Positions 17,651 through 29,031 of a DNA stretch of 64,000 nt are shown here, piece after piece. This DNA is from Alentia gelatinosa. Taxonomy: Eukaryota > Annelida > Polychaeta > Phyllodocida > Polynoidae. The stretch's first letter is position 1; every line of letters begins with the position of its first letter. The notes beneath the pieces are model-generated. The model made no database searches. It was given only the letters and a program-made list of their open reading frames with translations, and was not told the DNA's origin. Position numbers and translations under genes: made by a program. The stretch is from assembly GCA_950022655.1 (NCBI GenBank), contig OX465587.1, forward strand, positions 35,335,153 to 35,399,152, given 5' to 3'.

Positions 17651-19548
17651 ATGAACGGGGCTGGTGTAAAAACCAGATCCCAGGCTGTGCCGAAGAGTGA
17701 GGATGAGGAGGTAACTTCTCAACTGGCTCTCCCAGCCCAGAATGACGCACCTGGGCCGGAGGGAGGGGTAACACCCAGAAGTCTGGCAAAGGGAAATCTC
17801 GGAAGAGAACCGCCGCTCAGAATCTGAGTTTGACAGTCCTGAAGAGTTTCAGTACGACGGCTGACAGCCAGAATGGCCCTGCAAGGGATCTGGAGGGACT
17901 CAGTAAAATCGGGTCTCAGACAGATAGTCCTGGAGAGTCTAGCACTCCCTGGGAGGGTGAGGAGGATACCTTCCAGGTACCCTCCAACCTGAATCCTGAA
18001 GGCCTTCTTGGGCCAGAGCTCTTAGCCGAAATGGATCGGAAAAGAGAGGCTCGAGAAATATTTCGGGAATTGGAGGCTCGGAATCGAGAGGTCGCTGAGG
18101 AAGTACCCAAACGGCACTTTACCTTAGAGGAACTCTTGACTCGTGAGACTGAGGTTCTAGCAAGGATTGAGCAATTGGACCAGCATGTACATTACATGAA
18201 GGACCAGGCTCAACGAGCTGAGACAGAAACATCCAAAAGGATGCCTATGTCCCAAGCTGGCTGGAACAATGTTAGGGATCCTCTCTATTCCCCTCCCGGG
18301 AGGACGGAAGATCCTGACGGAACCCCAACCAGATTCACATCTGGAACAAGGGGTGCACGGACTCCATTGATAAGCTTCCGGCTACCTTCCGAGTCAAGAT
18401 CGGGTTATCAGAGTCCAGAACATACTAGCAAAGCTATAGCCGAACTAGGGTTCAGCTTTGTTGACCGAGTAAGGGAGCAGGATCGGATATTCAACTTGTC
18501 AATGGCCCGGGCCAACAAGGTTCCGATCATGCGACCAGAGAACGCAGCCAGAAGAAACGCTGTTATTCCTAAACCTTACGGAAAGGGAATGGAGTGGGAA
18601 CACTGGTTCGCGGGATTCTGTGAGGATATACAGTGTAACGGCTGGAACAAGGTCGATGCATTGCCATACCTCAAAAGAGCGCTACGAGATGGACCCAGGG
18701 AAGCTGCACTTTGCGCTTTTCGCCATTCCGGTGGTACGGAATGGGATGAGCTGGTGGAGGTAGCATCCTACTACTGTGGTCAGCTGGTAACGCTGAATCC
18801 TAGATCAACTTTTTTAAAGAGGATCCAAGGTCGGAAGGAGACAACTCCCGCCTATGGGCTGGCTCTACAACAAATGTTGATGGAAGTCTACCCGGGAACG
18901 AGATTAGATTCTCCTGCGCTGCATGAAGATCTACAAACTCAGTTTGTGAAAGGGCTTCGAGATGATGACGTGAGAACGGAAGTCATCTCAAAGTGGGAAC
19001 CTGGAATGAACTTCATGCAGGTACTCCGGATAGTAGACGCCTATGAACAAAGGTGTGTGCTAGTCGGCAAATATGCTAATCCAGGAAAAACTTCCCGGGT
19101 TAACATGGTAGGCTCTTCTTGGCACCAAGAAGAGGGAGAAGATATCTACGAGTGTCAGGAAACGGAAATAGAGGATATACTCTCTAATGTCCGTTCCATG
19201 GTGCGCGGAAGGGGAAGTTTCCAACAATGCCGACGTGGACGTGGTAGATCCTCTAGCTTTGGAAGTAACAGCGATGTACTTTCTGTAGCGGCGGCTAAAC
19301 CCAAACCTGCAGAACCGGGGGAGAGCTCTTCCGAGGTAATGAAGTTGCTTGCCAGAATCAACGAAAGACTGGGCCAGGTGGAAAAGAACCAGCTGGACGT
19401 CCGACGTTGTTGGCGATGCAATAAGATGGGACATATCTCTCCAGATTGTCCAGAGTCCCGGAACGTGTCCACGGTGGAAGCACCTCGTGGTCTGCCCGCG
19501 TTACCGGTTGCTTCCAGAAGTGATCCGGAAAACGAGGGAGGACTGTAG
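17651..19548 (+). pseudogene. Gag of Gyp-B with CCHC knuckle, one N-terminal frameshift
   Basis: The ATG at 17651 corresponds to the Gyp-C gag start. One G is missing from the GGAGGGAGGGG run near 17768 compared with Gyp-C, which shifts the frame; the rest is open at 17830-19548 (about 570 residues). Features: a coiled-coil-like Glu/Arg segment (AEMDRKREAREIFRELEARN), the conserved capsid-like part beginning GKGMEWEHWFAGFCEDIQCN, and a single CCHC knuckle, CWRCNKMGHISPDC, near the end. It is the structural protein that would form the particle and bind the RNA. Confidence 0.8.
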
Positions 19549-19577
19549 AAGGTGGCAACACTACGGTCCGGGAAGGT

Positions 19578-20652
19578 GTGTGCCAGGAGACACAAACCAA
19601 CGAGATAAAAAGGAAGGGACTCGTCCCAACCTTGCCAGAAAAGGGGAAGATATGGAATACAGTCGCAACAATTTGTAGTAAATATCTTTCACCCGGGCAT
19701 CCCTGTCTGCAATGGCTTTGTCAACGCGGATGGGACCTTGGAACCTTGGATGGGATCTCGCGGTTTATACGACAGCCGTCTCCCTTAGGTGGACGACGCT
19801 GGTATGTGCTGGCTAGAATTCAGGGAAGAAAGATAGATCTGTTACTAGATACTGGCGCAAGTCGCTCTGTGTTGAACAATGGACTCTATCAGTCTCTTGG
19901 ATTTGCACAGGAATGTCATGTTCCTGGAGCTTCGGCAAAAGCTGTGAATGGCGCTCAAATGAGATGTGATTATTCCGGTCTTGATAGGTAACACTGAATT
20001 CGTATGGGGTCCCATACTCAGTGATGTAGAGGAGAGTGGAATATTAGGCGTAGATTTTCTCACCCTCTATGGAGGCTCTGTAGATCTACAAGACGGCACA
20101 CTCCGACACAAATATCCTGAGTTAATGGAGGTGGAATGTAGTTGCCGACGGATTTCTTCAGTGATTTCTGTTCGACAAGATGTGGGGATCCCCCCTCAGC
20201 AGATGGTTAATGTCCTGATAGCTTGGGAAGGTGATCTACCAGGAGAAACTGCACTATTCGAGCCAAACCCGGAATTGTTTTCCTTGAAAGGAATACAGGC
20301 CTGGGATACTTTGATTGGTAGTGCAAGAGAAGGATCAATTCCTATCAGTAATCATACCTCCGGGTTGATTAAATTGAAGAAAGGTGATACATTGGGTTGG
20401 GCAACCCTAGCTCATGTAGATGGCCTAGTAGACTCCGGTCCACAGGGAATCACACCTATTCCAGTTTCCAACCTAAACGGGGAAGATATGACATCCGAAC
20501 CGGGAAAGCTGGACTTTGAGGGAATTGATTATGAAGAAGTTCGAGTGAGTTCTAATGATTCTGGAACAGGATACATTCCAGTCCAAGGTCAGTTGCATGA
20601 AACTCGGGAAGCCTTGGTTCAGTCCGCAGATGCACTTAATAGTGGGGAATGA
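19578..20652 (+). pseudogene. Aspartic protease region of Gyp-B pol (frameshifted)
   Basis: The frame 19578-19991 contains the active-site strand DLLLDTGASRSVL. A frame change near 19970 leads to 19966-20652, which has the second conserved protease strand, SGILGVDFL. A linker follows and a TGA at 20650. The protein continues in the same frame with GRTDRVF, an RT N-terminal-like phrase, so the TGA is probably a nonsense mutation. Confidence 0.7.
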
Positions 20653-21638
20653 CATGAACTAAGAGTACTTCTTAAGAATGTGGAGTCAATCTTTGCTCAA
20701 CCAGGGGATCCTTTGGGACGAACTGACCGGGTCTTCCTTATCGACGGCTGCCTCCGGTAAAACGGGAAGCTTTAGAAGAGGAAGTGGAGAAAATGGTGAG
20801 CCAGAAAGTAATTGTTCCCAGTGCAAGCCCTTGGGCCAGCCCTGTCGTAATGGTTACTAAGAAAGATGGTACCTGCCGGTTTTGTATTGACTACAGAAAA
20901 CTGAATGGTATCACTCGGAAGAATGCCTATCCAATACCTCGGATCGATGAGAGTCTCAACTCTCTAGGTGGGAACCAGTGGTTTTGTACTCTGGATCTCC
21001 AGTCCGGATATTGGCAGGTAAAGATGAATAGTAATGATCAGCCTAAAATGGCTTTTACTACGCATCAAGGGCTTTACAAATTTACCGTAATGCCATTTGG
21101 CCTCTGTAACGCTCCTGCAACATTTGAATCCATGATGGACCAGATGTTGGGTGGCCTACAGTGGAAGAAGTGTCTGGCTTATCTGGATGACATAATCATC
21201 TTCGGAAAGAATTATGTCGAGTGTCTAGAAAACCTGAAGGAGGTACTTGAGCGGATTAAATTCTATGGGTTGAAGCTCAAACTTCAGAAGTGTAAGCTGT
21301 TTCGTAGGTCTGTGGAATGCTTGGGACGGATCGTCTCCGGAGAAGGAATCCGGGCAGATCCCTCTAAGTTGGAGGTTGTGACCAACTGGCCTCTCCCCCA
21401 GAATATAAAAGACATAAGGTCTTTCCTAGGATTTTGTTCATATTACCGCGACTTTATCCTGGGTTTTTCTGAAATTGCACAGCCCATGCAACAGTATGTA
21501 GTACTAGATAAGCCAGGGAAGCCGAAGGAGATCCAATGGACTCCAGAAGCCGAAGTTCCTTTTCTGGGACTAAAAAGGAAATTTACGGAGACTCCCGTGT
21601 TGGAGTACCCTTCTGCCCCAGGGTCGGTTCATTCTTGA
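20653..21638 (+). pseudogene. Reverse transcriptase of Gyp-B, RNase H deleted
   Basis: The main frame (20784-21638) covers RT from KKDGTCRFCIDYRKLNG through the first catalytic Asp (CTLDLQSGYWQV), MPFGLCNAPATFESMM and the YLDD box (AYLDDIIIFG) to the connection domain (IRSFLGFCSYYRDFI). At about 21636 the text FILDT, the start of RNase H, is followed directly by sequence upstream of integrase, so RNase H has been removed by deletion. The 5' part is in another frame with a stop at 20760. Confidence 0.8.
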
Positions 21639-23362
21639 TACCGATTAAGGAAGTCTTGAACAGATTAAGGAAAGTCAACAGGCTGACCCAGATCTGTCCC
21701 GGTTAACCAAACTGGTAGCAAATGGGCTCCATCGACCTACAGGGCCCGAGATCTCGCCTGAAAGCCGGGAATTTCGGAATCTGTGTGGTCAGTGGATGAT
21801 GAAGGAGATCCGGGATGAAGTATTATATCGATGGAGAACCACGTTGCAACCGCTTAGGCGTACTCTGCAATTAGTGGTCCCTCGAGAACTATGTTCCGGG
21901 TTAATGACACTATGTCACGAACATAGGAGTGCAGCACATCTAGGACGGAAAAGGATGGTTGCCAGAATAAGGTGTCGTTACTACTGGCCTGGTATGGGAG
22001 CGGATATCCGAAGATGGATATCCAGTTGTTCCGTCTGTGGCAAAGTCAAACCCGGGGTAGGACTCGGGAAGATTGATGTTTGGAGTCAGGTTTGCCAGAA
22101 TCGCTCTAGATATCATTTCTGGTATCGACGAGTCGGAAGACGGGAACACCTGTATGATGGTGGTGATGGATTACTACACTAAATATGTGCAGATCTATCC
22201 CCTCAAGAATCACAAAGCGGCCACTTGTGCGGAAGCTTTGGTGAAAAATTGGATGCTGCCTTTCGGAACTCCGAGTGTGCTACATTCCTACCAGGGACGG
22301 GAATTTGAATCCCAGATCTGGAAAGAAATGTGTAGGATACTGGAGATTAAAAAGTCGCATACTAACCCATATCGTCCTCAATCAGATGGTATGGTAGAAA
22401 GGTTCAACCGGACATTAATCCAGTGTCTTCCGACCCTGGTAGATGAAAACCGGGCGAACTGGGATGAATTGGCACCATTTATAGCACACGCTTACAATGG
22501 AACCATCCATTCCAGCACGGGGTGTTCACCTAACTTACTCGTATTTGGAGAGGAGATAGTAATGCCCGCTGACATAGTCTATGGTGTTCCAGGAATGTCC
22601 ACGGATGATCCTTGTCCCATAGGGTTTGTCAAAAAACTCAGGGAACGGTTTGTAGAGGGATATTACCTCGCAAGGCGGAACCTGGTGAAAGCTGCTGAGT
22701 GGCAAAAGACCGGACATGATGTCAATCTTAAGCCACGTATGGTCCGAGTAGGAAACCGGATTGTATGGTACCACACTCCGTTGGTAAATGTTAAACTCGC
22801 TCCCAACTGGGATGGACCATTCCGAATTGTTCAGGTTTTGTCAGAAATGACAGTAGTGATAGAGGATGAATGGTCACGAAGGCGTTACAAATCCCATGTA
22901 GCTCGATTACGACTCTGGGAGGGTAAGCGCGAACGTTCCGGCTTTGAAGTTTCACACCCTGCTACCAAGTGGGAGATGTCGCTAACCGCGGACTTACCCC
23001 GCAAGGCAGGGAGGTCCCGGGTTCAAAGAGCTGGGAAGCCGGGTGTCAAACCCCCATTCACGCAGCAGAGGCAGACCCCGACTGGGAAGTCCCGGGCAAA
23101 GAGTACCGGGGTTCCGAGCAATGGGTTCCCGTCTACACAACGGAAACCGGGACGGCCACGGCAGGTGATTCCTACTTACACTAACCTCAAAGGGAAGGTG
23201 TGGGTAGACGAGAAGCCTGATGCGGCTAAGTCCACCATGACTATGGATCGAACTGTGTATAATAAGCATGGTTCGAGATGTAGAAAGGAGCCTATAATGG
23301 GCTTAATACCTCGCCGCAGCAGTCGATTAAAATCGAAAGCTGTGGTTATCTACAAAGAATAG
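21639..23362 (+). pseudogene. Integrase of Gyp-B with mutated catalytic Asp and AT-hook tail
   Basis: The zinc module (CHEHRSAAHLGRKRM...C-S-V-C) is in frame 21796-22182; a short deletion near 22075 shifts to 22073-23362. The core has D in IALDII and E in MVERFNR. The middle Asp is Tyr here (HSYQGREF, against HSDQGREF in Gyp-A), so the enzyme is dead. The C-terminus keeps WDGPFRIVQVLSEMTVVIED, an AT-hook-like RKPGRPRQ and a basic end, RRSSRLKSKAVVIYKE. Confidence 0.8.
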
Positions 23363-23488
23363 TGGTGCCGGGATTGTCGAAAAACACGAGAAGCATTGGT
23401 ACGGAGTGTAGACCGTTGGAAGTCTGTGGTGTGTCAATTGACCGTGAGAGTTGATCAAAAAGTTACCTTAAACTTGTCGTTGAGTGCC

Positions 23489-23540
23489 GCAGCCCAGACG
23501 TTGCTCTAAGGGATCCCGTCGAGGACCCTCTAGGGGCTGC
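23489..23540 (+). promoter_or_regulatory. Conserved stem-loop upstream of ORF3 (Gyp-B copy)
   Basis: GCAGCCC pairs with GGGCTGC, and AGGG inside can pair with CCCT. It is homologous to 2964-3017 of Gyp-A in diverged surroundings, and GACGTTGCTC on the 5' side is identical. It lies about 130 bases after the integrase stop and 280 before ORF3. Confidence 0.5.
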
Positions 23541-23818
23541 AGAATTGCCGAACGCACTGATAGGTACGATCCTCTCATGGAAAATTGTACACAGCCTCCC
23601 ATACTTCTAACGTAATACACGACGGCATATAGAAACCCCCACGTGGTGGAGAACTCGGGATGGAGCCCAAAAAGGGCTTCTCCGGGTTTCGGAACCTACG
23701 CTGGGAGATTGAGGCGTGTGAGCGAATCAGGTCAAGCGTAATGCTGACCTTTGGTTTCTTCACGCATGCGGTGTTGAGACGCTCAAGATGAGTCAGTCTC
23801 GGCACGGTTGATTGGTTC

Positions 23819-26800
23819 ATGAAAGTGAATCTGAGTCAACTAGGAGTATATAAGGCCCTGTTTTTTTTAGATGTCTTCACTCTGTGTTCGGAGTGGTGCC
23901 TAGCACCACGGGAGTCGGGCGGTAGCAGCATAGCTGACCGTACCCCCGTTGAGGAGGGTGAGCGAGAGCTCCCCTCAACACTGCCCGGATCCTCAGCTTC
24001 GGCTGAGCGGGGGGCAGACCTGGACGATGATGCGTTGCTCATCGGTTCAGATGACGGTGATTTCGACTTGGAAGGGGAAGAAAGCCAAGGCGGCCTCGGC
24101 CGCTAAGGGTTCTTCCAGTGCCCGTCCGAAGACGAGCTCAGTGAAAGCTGAGACCTCCGACTTGGACTGATAATGATTTAGGGCAGAGGTTCCAAATCAG
24201 AGATGGAGACGCCAAGGCGAGGCCGAGCCCGCCCGCGTCGCCGTTCTCTGGGGAAGACCTCTACCCCGGGAGAGTCCGGGCCTGAGGTGTCAACCCAGAG
24301 CCTGGAAGAGGTATTGGCGGGGATCCCGGATCCCAAGACGCGGGCCATGGTACAGTCAATGTGCCAGCATTGGACTCCTCCCCAGGGGAAGCCAGCGGCG
24401 GCCAGAACCTTTTTGGCTCCGGGGCCAGAGACGGCCATGGAGACTGATTCGTCAGTTGGGGGCGACTCCGTAACCGCGGGGCCATCCAGCAAGGGTGATA
24501 AACTGGTGTCAAAGCCGGCTAAACCTGCGCCGGGAAAGAGCGAGAGTAACGCTGAGGTGTCAAAACTCATAGCTCCAACCCGCAGCTGTCGAAACAGCAG
24601 AGGAAGCGACTTCGTCTCGCTGCCCGGGAACGGGCTGCGGCGGAGTTAGCCGGAGACGACAGCCGGTCATCCTCTCGTGACTAGGGTAAAGCAAAGGCCA
24701 AACCCGAGAAACAGAAGGAGCCGTCAAAGGGGGCCGGGTCGACAGGCTCGGACAAGCCCGCGACGGAGACCGGTGATGGGAAGCCTGACTCCAAACCGGG
24801 CACCTCCACAGGTGCCACGGGTGGAGAAGGGGTAAAATGCTGGGGGATGGAGATGGACAAGGCTAAACCCTTGGCCGGACCAGATCCCGGAAGTGATGAC
24901 GGAGATTTCCTGCCTGGCATAAAGCGGGCTGGGAAGAGACTAACACTTGCCTGGAAGATCTCCGCCATGGGAACCGACATTATATTCCAAATAGTGTCGG
25001 TTTGGATGGAAATTTGGATGACGAGGAATGGCTGGAAGATGTAGGCTCTCCCAATGACTGGTACGTTAACCGGGTCAAAGGGGTACAGAGCGTAACTCTC
25101 CAGAAATACGACGATGGGGTGAAAGACCGCATTGCGTATGCATGGCACAAGTTTGGTGTAGGTGATCATTGTGTTTTTGTCAGCTGCCAAGGAAGGGACA
25201 AGAAATTGTCACCGACCTACACCACTGAGGGTCGATATGCTAGGCATCTCGTTGAGGTTCACCTAGCCGAACGACCATGGCTACAGTGCCTGGGCAAGAA
25301 GGGTGGTGCTTGCCAGGCCGGTTGTGCCAGCTCGAGGCGATCGGACCTGGTCCGACACATCGCCCGGGAGCACCGGACTGCTGGAGCTGCAGCTAGGGAG
25401 CGGGTCATGAACCTTTGGCAGAGGTTTCTGGACCTGGCTTCCGACGCTCAGAAAGGCAAGCCGGAGCCCAAGACAAGCCTGAGCGAAGGTCGGTTGTTCA
25501 TGGTTGGATGGAAGAAGAATCCTGGCTGGTACGGGAGTCTGATGCTGTCCGCCTCCAACCATCGTCGCATGGGACGCGAGTCGAGGACTAAACGGTCCCA
25601 TAGCAGGGAACCGTCGAAAGGGTCCTCGAAGGCTAGACGGCGGGTGAAACGGTTGCCGTCGTCCTCGTCCAGCGAGGATGCACTTCTGGGAAGCCAGCCA
25701 AGAAACCAAAGGAGAAGTCGGCCCCTCGTAGGCACACCATCGCTGACGTGGTGGAAGCTGTCTACCAGGCTACGCCGGGTATGGCTGAAGGACTGAAAAT
25801 CCTTTCAGCGAAGGGTGAGGGAAACCTTCCGCCTGCTTCCCAAGCGGGTGGACCCGGGGAGAAACTGGCTAGGACTCCAGGGAGTGACCCCACTAAGTAA
25901 GAAGGGTGCTGCACAGGCATCCGGGAAAGTTAAGAGTGAAGAGGCCTTTCCGGCACTCCCCTCTCCAACCAACCCGGCTCCTGTGGCGACGAAGAAGCCA
26001 ACGACAAGGCCCCAAGCTGAGTCGACGGTAACTTCCTCTCCCTCTGGGCTCAACCTTGAATACGTCCAACGGGCGGATCAACTAGAGTCCCAGATAGGCA
26101 GCACGTTGGAAGGCTGCGTCTGCAAGGGCGCGAAAACCCTCCATGAGAGCCTCGTTAAGGAGCTAGTCAATCTAGCCTGGTACGAGGTGCGTGAAGCCAC
26201 GACGGGCCTGGCTACGCAGTATGCGGCGGAACTTGAGAACGCCCGTATTGCGAAAACCACGGCCCAGTCGAGGTTTGCCCGGGTGGAGGCACAGGCTCAT
26301 CTCCAAGATGAGCGGTGTTTTCGGTACCTGGGCATGTCGCTCTATGACATCGGAGACGACCCGCAAACCCTAGAGGAAGCGTGGTTGTCCCGACAACGTA
26401 GCCATGGGAGGTTCCTCCAGTTCACTGCGGAAGGACCAGACCCGACACGCCGGCAACTCGCCGACATGTTGGGGTGGTCATCGGTGGAGGATATCTCCCT
26501 AAGTGGCACTACATCCACAGAGGCTCAGCCCATGGATGTGGGTGCGGATGCTCCACTCTCCGAGCAAAGCTGGGTCCTTACGGATCAGGCTGAACCTGGA
26601 AAGCCGAGATCGCCTCCTCCTGTGATGCGGACTGAGATATCGGCGGGACCCTCCCAGGGAACCCGATGGATTGCTCCGATGAACAGGACGGGGCTATGGG
26701 GATGATGGGCAACATCATCCCTCTGGAGTCCGGAATCGACTTGGATACCGGACCAACCACTCTCCAGCAGTTGGTGTCTCAGCTTCAGCCTACGGCGGTG

Positions 26801-26902
26801 CTGAGTCCCCTGCAACTGGAGCGGTCGACCCCGGCAGCTACTGTTGCGCCCAGCCAGTCGGATGTTCTCGACCTTAAATTGTCATCTGACGAGGACATTT
26901 AA
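23819..26902 (+). pseudogene. ORF3 of Gyp-B (zinc-finger-like accessory ORF, several frameshifts)
   Basis: Read piecewise in at least four frames from the ATG at 23819. The start GVYKALF matches the VYKALF of Gyp-A ORF3. The segments IPDPKTRAM (near 24320) and GSDDGDFLPGIKRA (near 24895) also match. The best conserved part, 25002-25560, has DDEEWLEDVGSPNDWYV, CVFVSC...RHLVEVH, and C...C...RHIAREH, i.e. two C2H2-like fingers. The C-terminal part (25815-26690) is helical and Ala/Glu-rich, and it ends in an acidic LKLSSDEDI after one more frame change. TATATAAGGC is at 23847-23856. It has no resemblance to an envelope protein. Confidence 0.65.
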
Positions 26903-27780
26903 GGACGACTACGGACGTCTGGTCTGACACATGGTAGGCCGGGGGGGTGCGCCATCTGAAGTCGGAACCAGAGGAGTTAACCACTCTCCTGGGACCGAAA
27001 TCAGATGGATATGGGAAGGACCCGGGCGGGGGAAATTTTTTTTCCCCTACCTAGTGACTTCCATGATGATCTTCCGGAAGCATTAACATGCTCCTCATGT
27101 ATTAACTTTTACCAGTTCTTATATGAGGAACACCCACACTGGGAAATCTAATTTTCCAGAGGAGAGGGTGTATAGGGTCCTTTTGGCTTGAAACCTGCCT
27201 CTTTCTCAGCTACCGCGAGGATCGCTGGGAGGGGTAGAGGGAAAGCCAGAAGGTCACCTAATGATAAGCGATCACGGGTTGGGGCTGAGGAAAGTCGGCA
27301 ACGACTTCCCAGAGGCACAACCCTGGTTTCAGGCAGCTGAAGGTTCTTCCGGTGGTAACAAGCCCATAATAGGCTCCCACCATGAAAACCTCCGGCCTGC
27401 GGTGTGGCACCGGGTAAGGAAGGCTATACTCTCAGGGTATAGATCTGACTTACCGGGTCTAAGTCGGAACCGAGTTCGGTGACTCGACAATGAGATGGTA
27501 GACGTCACCAACGTTTTCATTGATGATGTCTTCTATCCCTACCTTGGATCAGTGATCGTAAGTTCTGAATATGGCTGAGAGTGGGACCTTCATTGGTTCT
27601 CACTTTTCCAGCATACGCCAGTATAGCTGGAGCCGAAAAAAAGAACACTGATACCACACACTTTTACAAGGTGCATGGAGAAATGTTTTGCCTTTTTGGC
27701 CGCTGCTTCCGTTTTCGGAACACCACACATCTAGAAGGTGCCAAGCGAGGCTGGCCCTTCTTTAACATCTGGACGTCTTA
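26903..27780 (+). other. Structured 3' non-coding region of Gyp-B, truncated
   Basis: Related in patches to 7020-7600 of Gyp-A, including CACCCACAC, GAGAGGGTG, CGCTGGGAGGGG, CTCCGGCCTG.GGTG and CTGATACCA. Shared order with loss of overall identity suggests conserved folding. No ORF. Similarity ends before an LTR appears. Confidence 0.45.
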
Positions 27781-27831
27781 ATATTAATTAAAGGTTAGAA
27801 TCAAGGAACATAAGTAGTGTACCATAATTAA

Positions 27832-28024
27832 CCCTTTAACCGCCGCATGATGCCTCCAGGCATTCCCCTGGCTACCACCGCATGATGCCTCCAGGCATTC
27901 CCCTGGCTACCACCGCATGATGCCTCCAGGCATTCCCCTGGCTACTGCCGCATGATGCCTTGAGGCATCATAGAGTTGTTATTTCTATAAAGTCACTTTT
28001 TCAGTGTATATAGGCACGAAAGGG
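27832..28024. mobile_element. TTAA-flanked piggyBac-type MITE with four 35-bp repeats
   Basis: TTAA at 27828-27831 is followed by CCCTTTAACC, and GAAAGGG ends at 28024 before TTAA at 28025-28028. Inside, CCGCATGATGCCTCCAGG opens a 35-bp unit repeated at 27843, 27878, 27913 and 27948. The last unit turns into the palindrome ATGATGCCTTGAGGCATCAT. The ends share only CCCTTT, so the alternative is that this is the left end of the larger piggyBac element. Confidence 0.6.
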
Positions 28025-28027
28025 TTA

Positions 28028-29031
28028 AGAAATCTTCCATATGTAAATAAAACAGTTTAAAATCAATGTATTTGTGTGTTTCGAGTCTATTTCGGGACAT
28101 GGAGATGGTTATTTGCGAGTAGAATACGGAGAAAAATAAAGCAATGCACAGATCGAGTCACGCCTATGGACGAGTGGTGTCCCTGACAGCGCATTTCCCG
28201 ATATAGCGAATATTCGAACAAGTTGTCACATATTTATACCCTAAAGAATTGGTTCTCTTGCTGGCACAAGTTGAAAATAGTCATGTACTATTTAATTTGC
28301 GAGTTTTTAGGCAGTCTTACCCTTTCGTTTTCACTGATTTACGAATTCTGCGCCGATGTTTACATTTTCTTCGACAAATGCAGCAGTGGAGAGTTACACT
28401 TCCGGTCGCCCTAGTTTTACGTTCCCGCCCGTATCACAACAAGGCCCATACGAGGAAAGGCACCAAAGCTCATATAATATTGTAAATTGACACAAAAGAA
28501 TCATTGAAACATAGAGAATATTAAAAGTATGAACATATATTATGAATCTGATCATTAATAAAAAACAACAACATAGGTCTACCATGTTGCAGCAGTCGCC
28601 GACTGAGTTACATAGATGTTAATGGACAGTGTCACATTTTTTCACTTTTTTTTCTGAATGCTCTGAAAGCAAACACGACTATTCACAGGTATATTCTGTG
28701 AATTAATATTGATATTTAGTGGTTATATAAATCATTATATCGGATTTGCCCTAAAATTTCAACAGACGCTGATGGGAGAGAATAACTTTTTCATTTTTTA
28801 TGAAATGCATGCACTCTAGCGAATCAAAAACATTTTTCCAGTTGTTGTCCGTGTAATACATTTACGCTGTGGTCGATACTTAAAAATATAAATATGAAAT
28901 AAATAAATACAATTTTCTAAGGGTATTTCGTTACCAAGGCGATGTTGACAATAGACTATAAAAGACAGTAATTTCTTCCAAACGCCGTAGAGAGCGTTGG
29001 ACCTCACAGGGTTCTCTACACAAAACTCGCG
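28028..29031 (+). other. Upstream region of the piggyBac transposase gene
   Basis: AT-rich, no ORF of note. TATAAAAG at 28957-28964 lies 68 bases before the transposase ATG and is a plausible promoter. Around 28682-28755 is a diverged copy of the repeat seen three times at 31700-32700 (...TATTCTGTGAA...AGTGGTTA...ATTATATCGGA). Confidence 0.45.

Larger units (their letters stand above)
17066..27780 (+). mobile_element. Ty3/gypsy LTR retrotransposon Gyp-B with extra ORF3; 3' LTR missing
   Basis: The order is 5' LTR, tRNA-His primer site, gag with CCHC knuckle, protease, RT, (RNase H deleted), integrase, conserved stem-loop, ORF3 and a structured 3' region. The segment related to the Gyp-A 3' region fades near 27700-27780, before any LTR, and a MITE starts at 27832. 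A 53-bp piece of the same LTR type survives at 35061-35113. Many frame changes show it is dead. Confidence 0.85.

Noticed and set aside
27843..27980. CRISPR-like array (35-bp regular repeats)
   Set aside because: Units are directly adjacent without unique spacers and lie inside a TTAA-flanked MITE of a eukaryotic genome.
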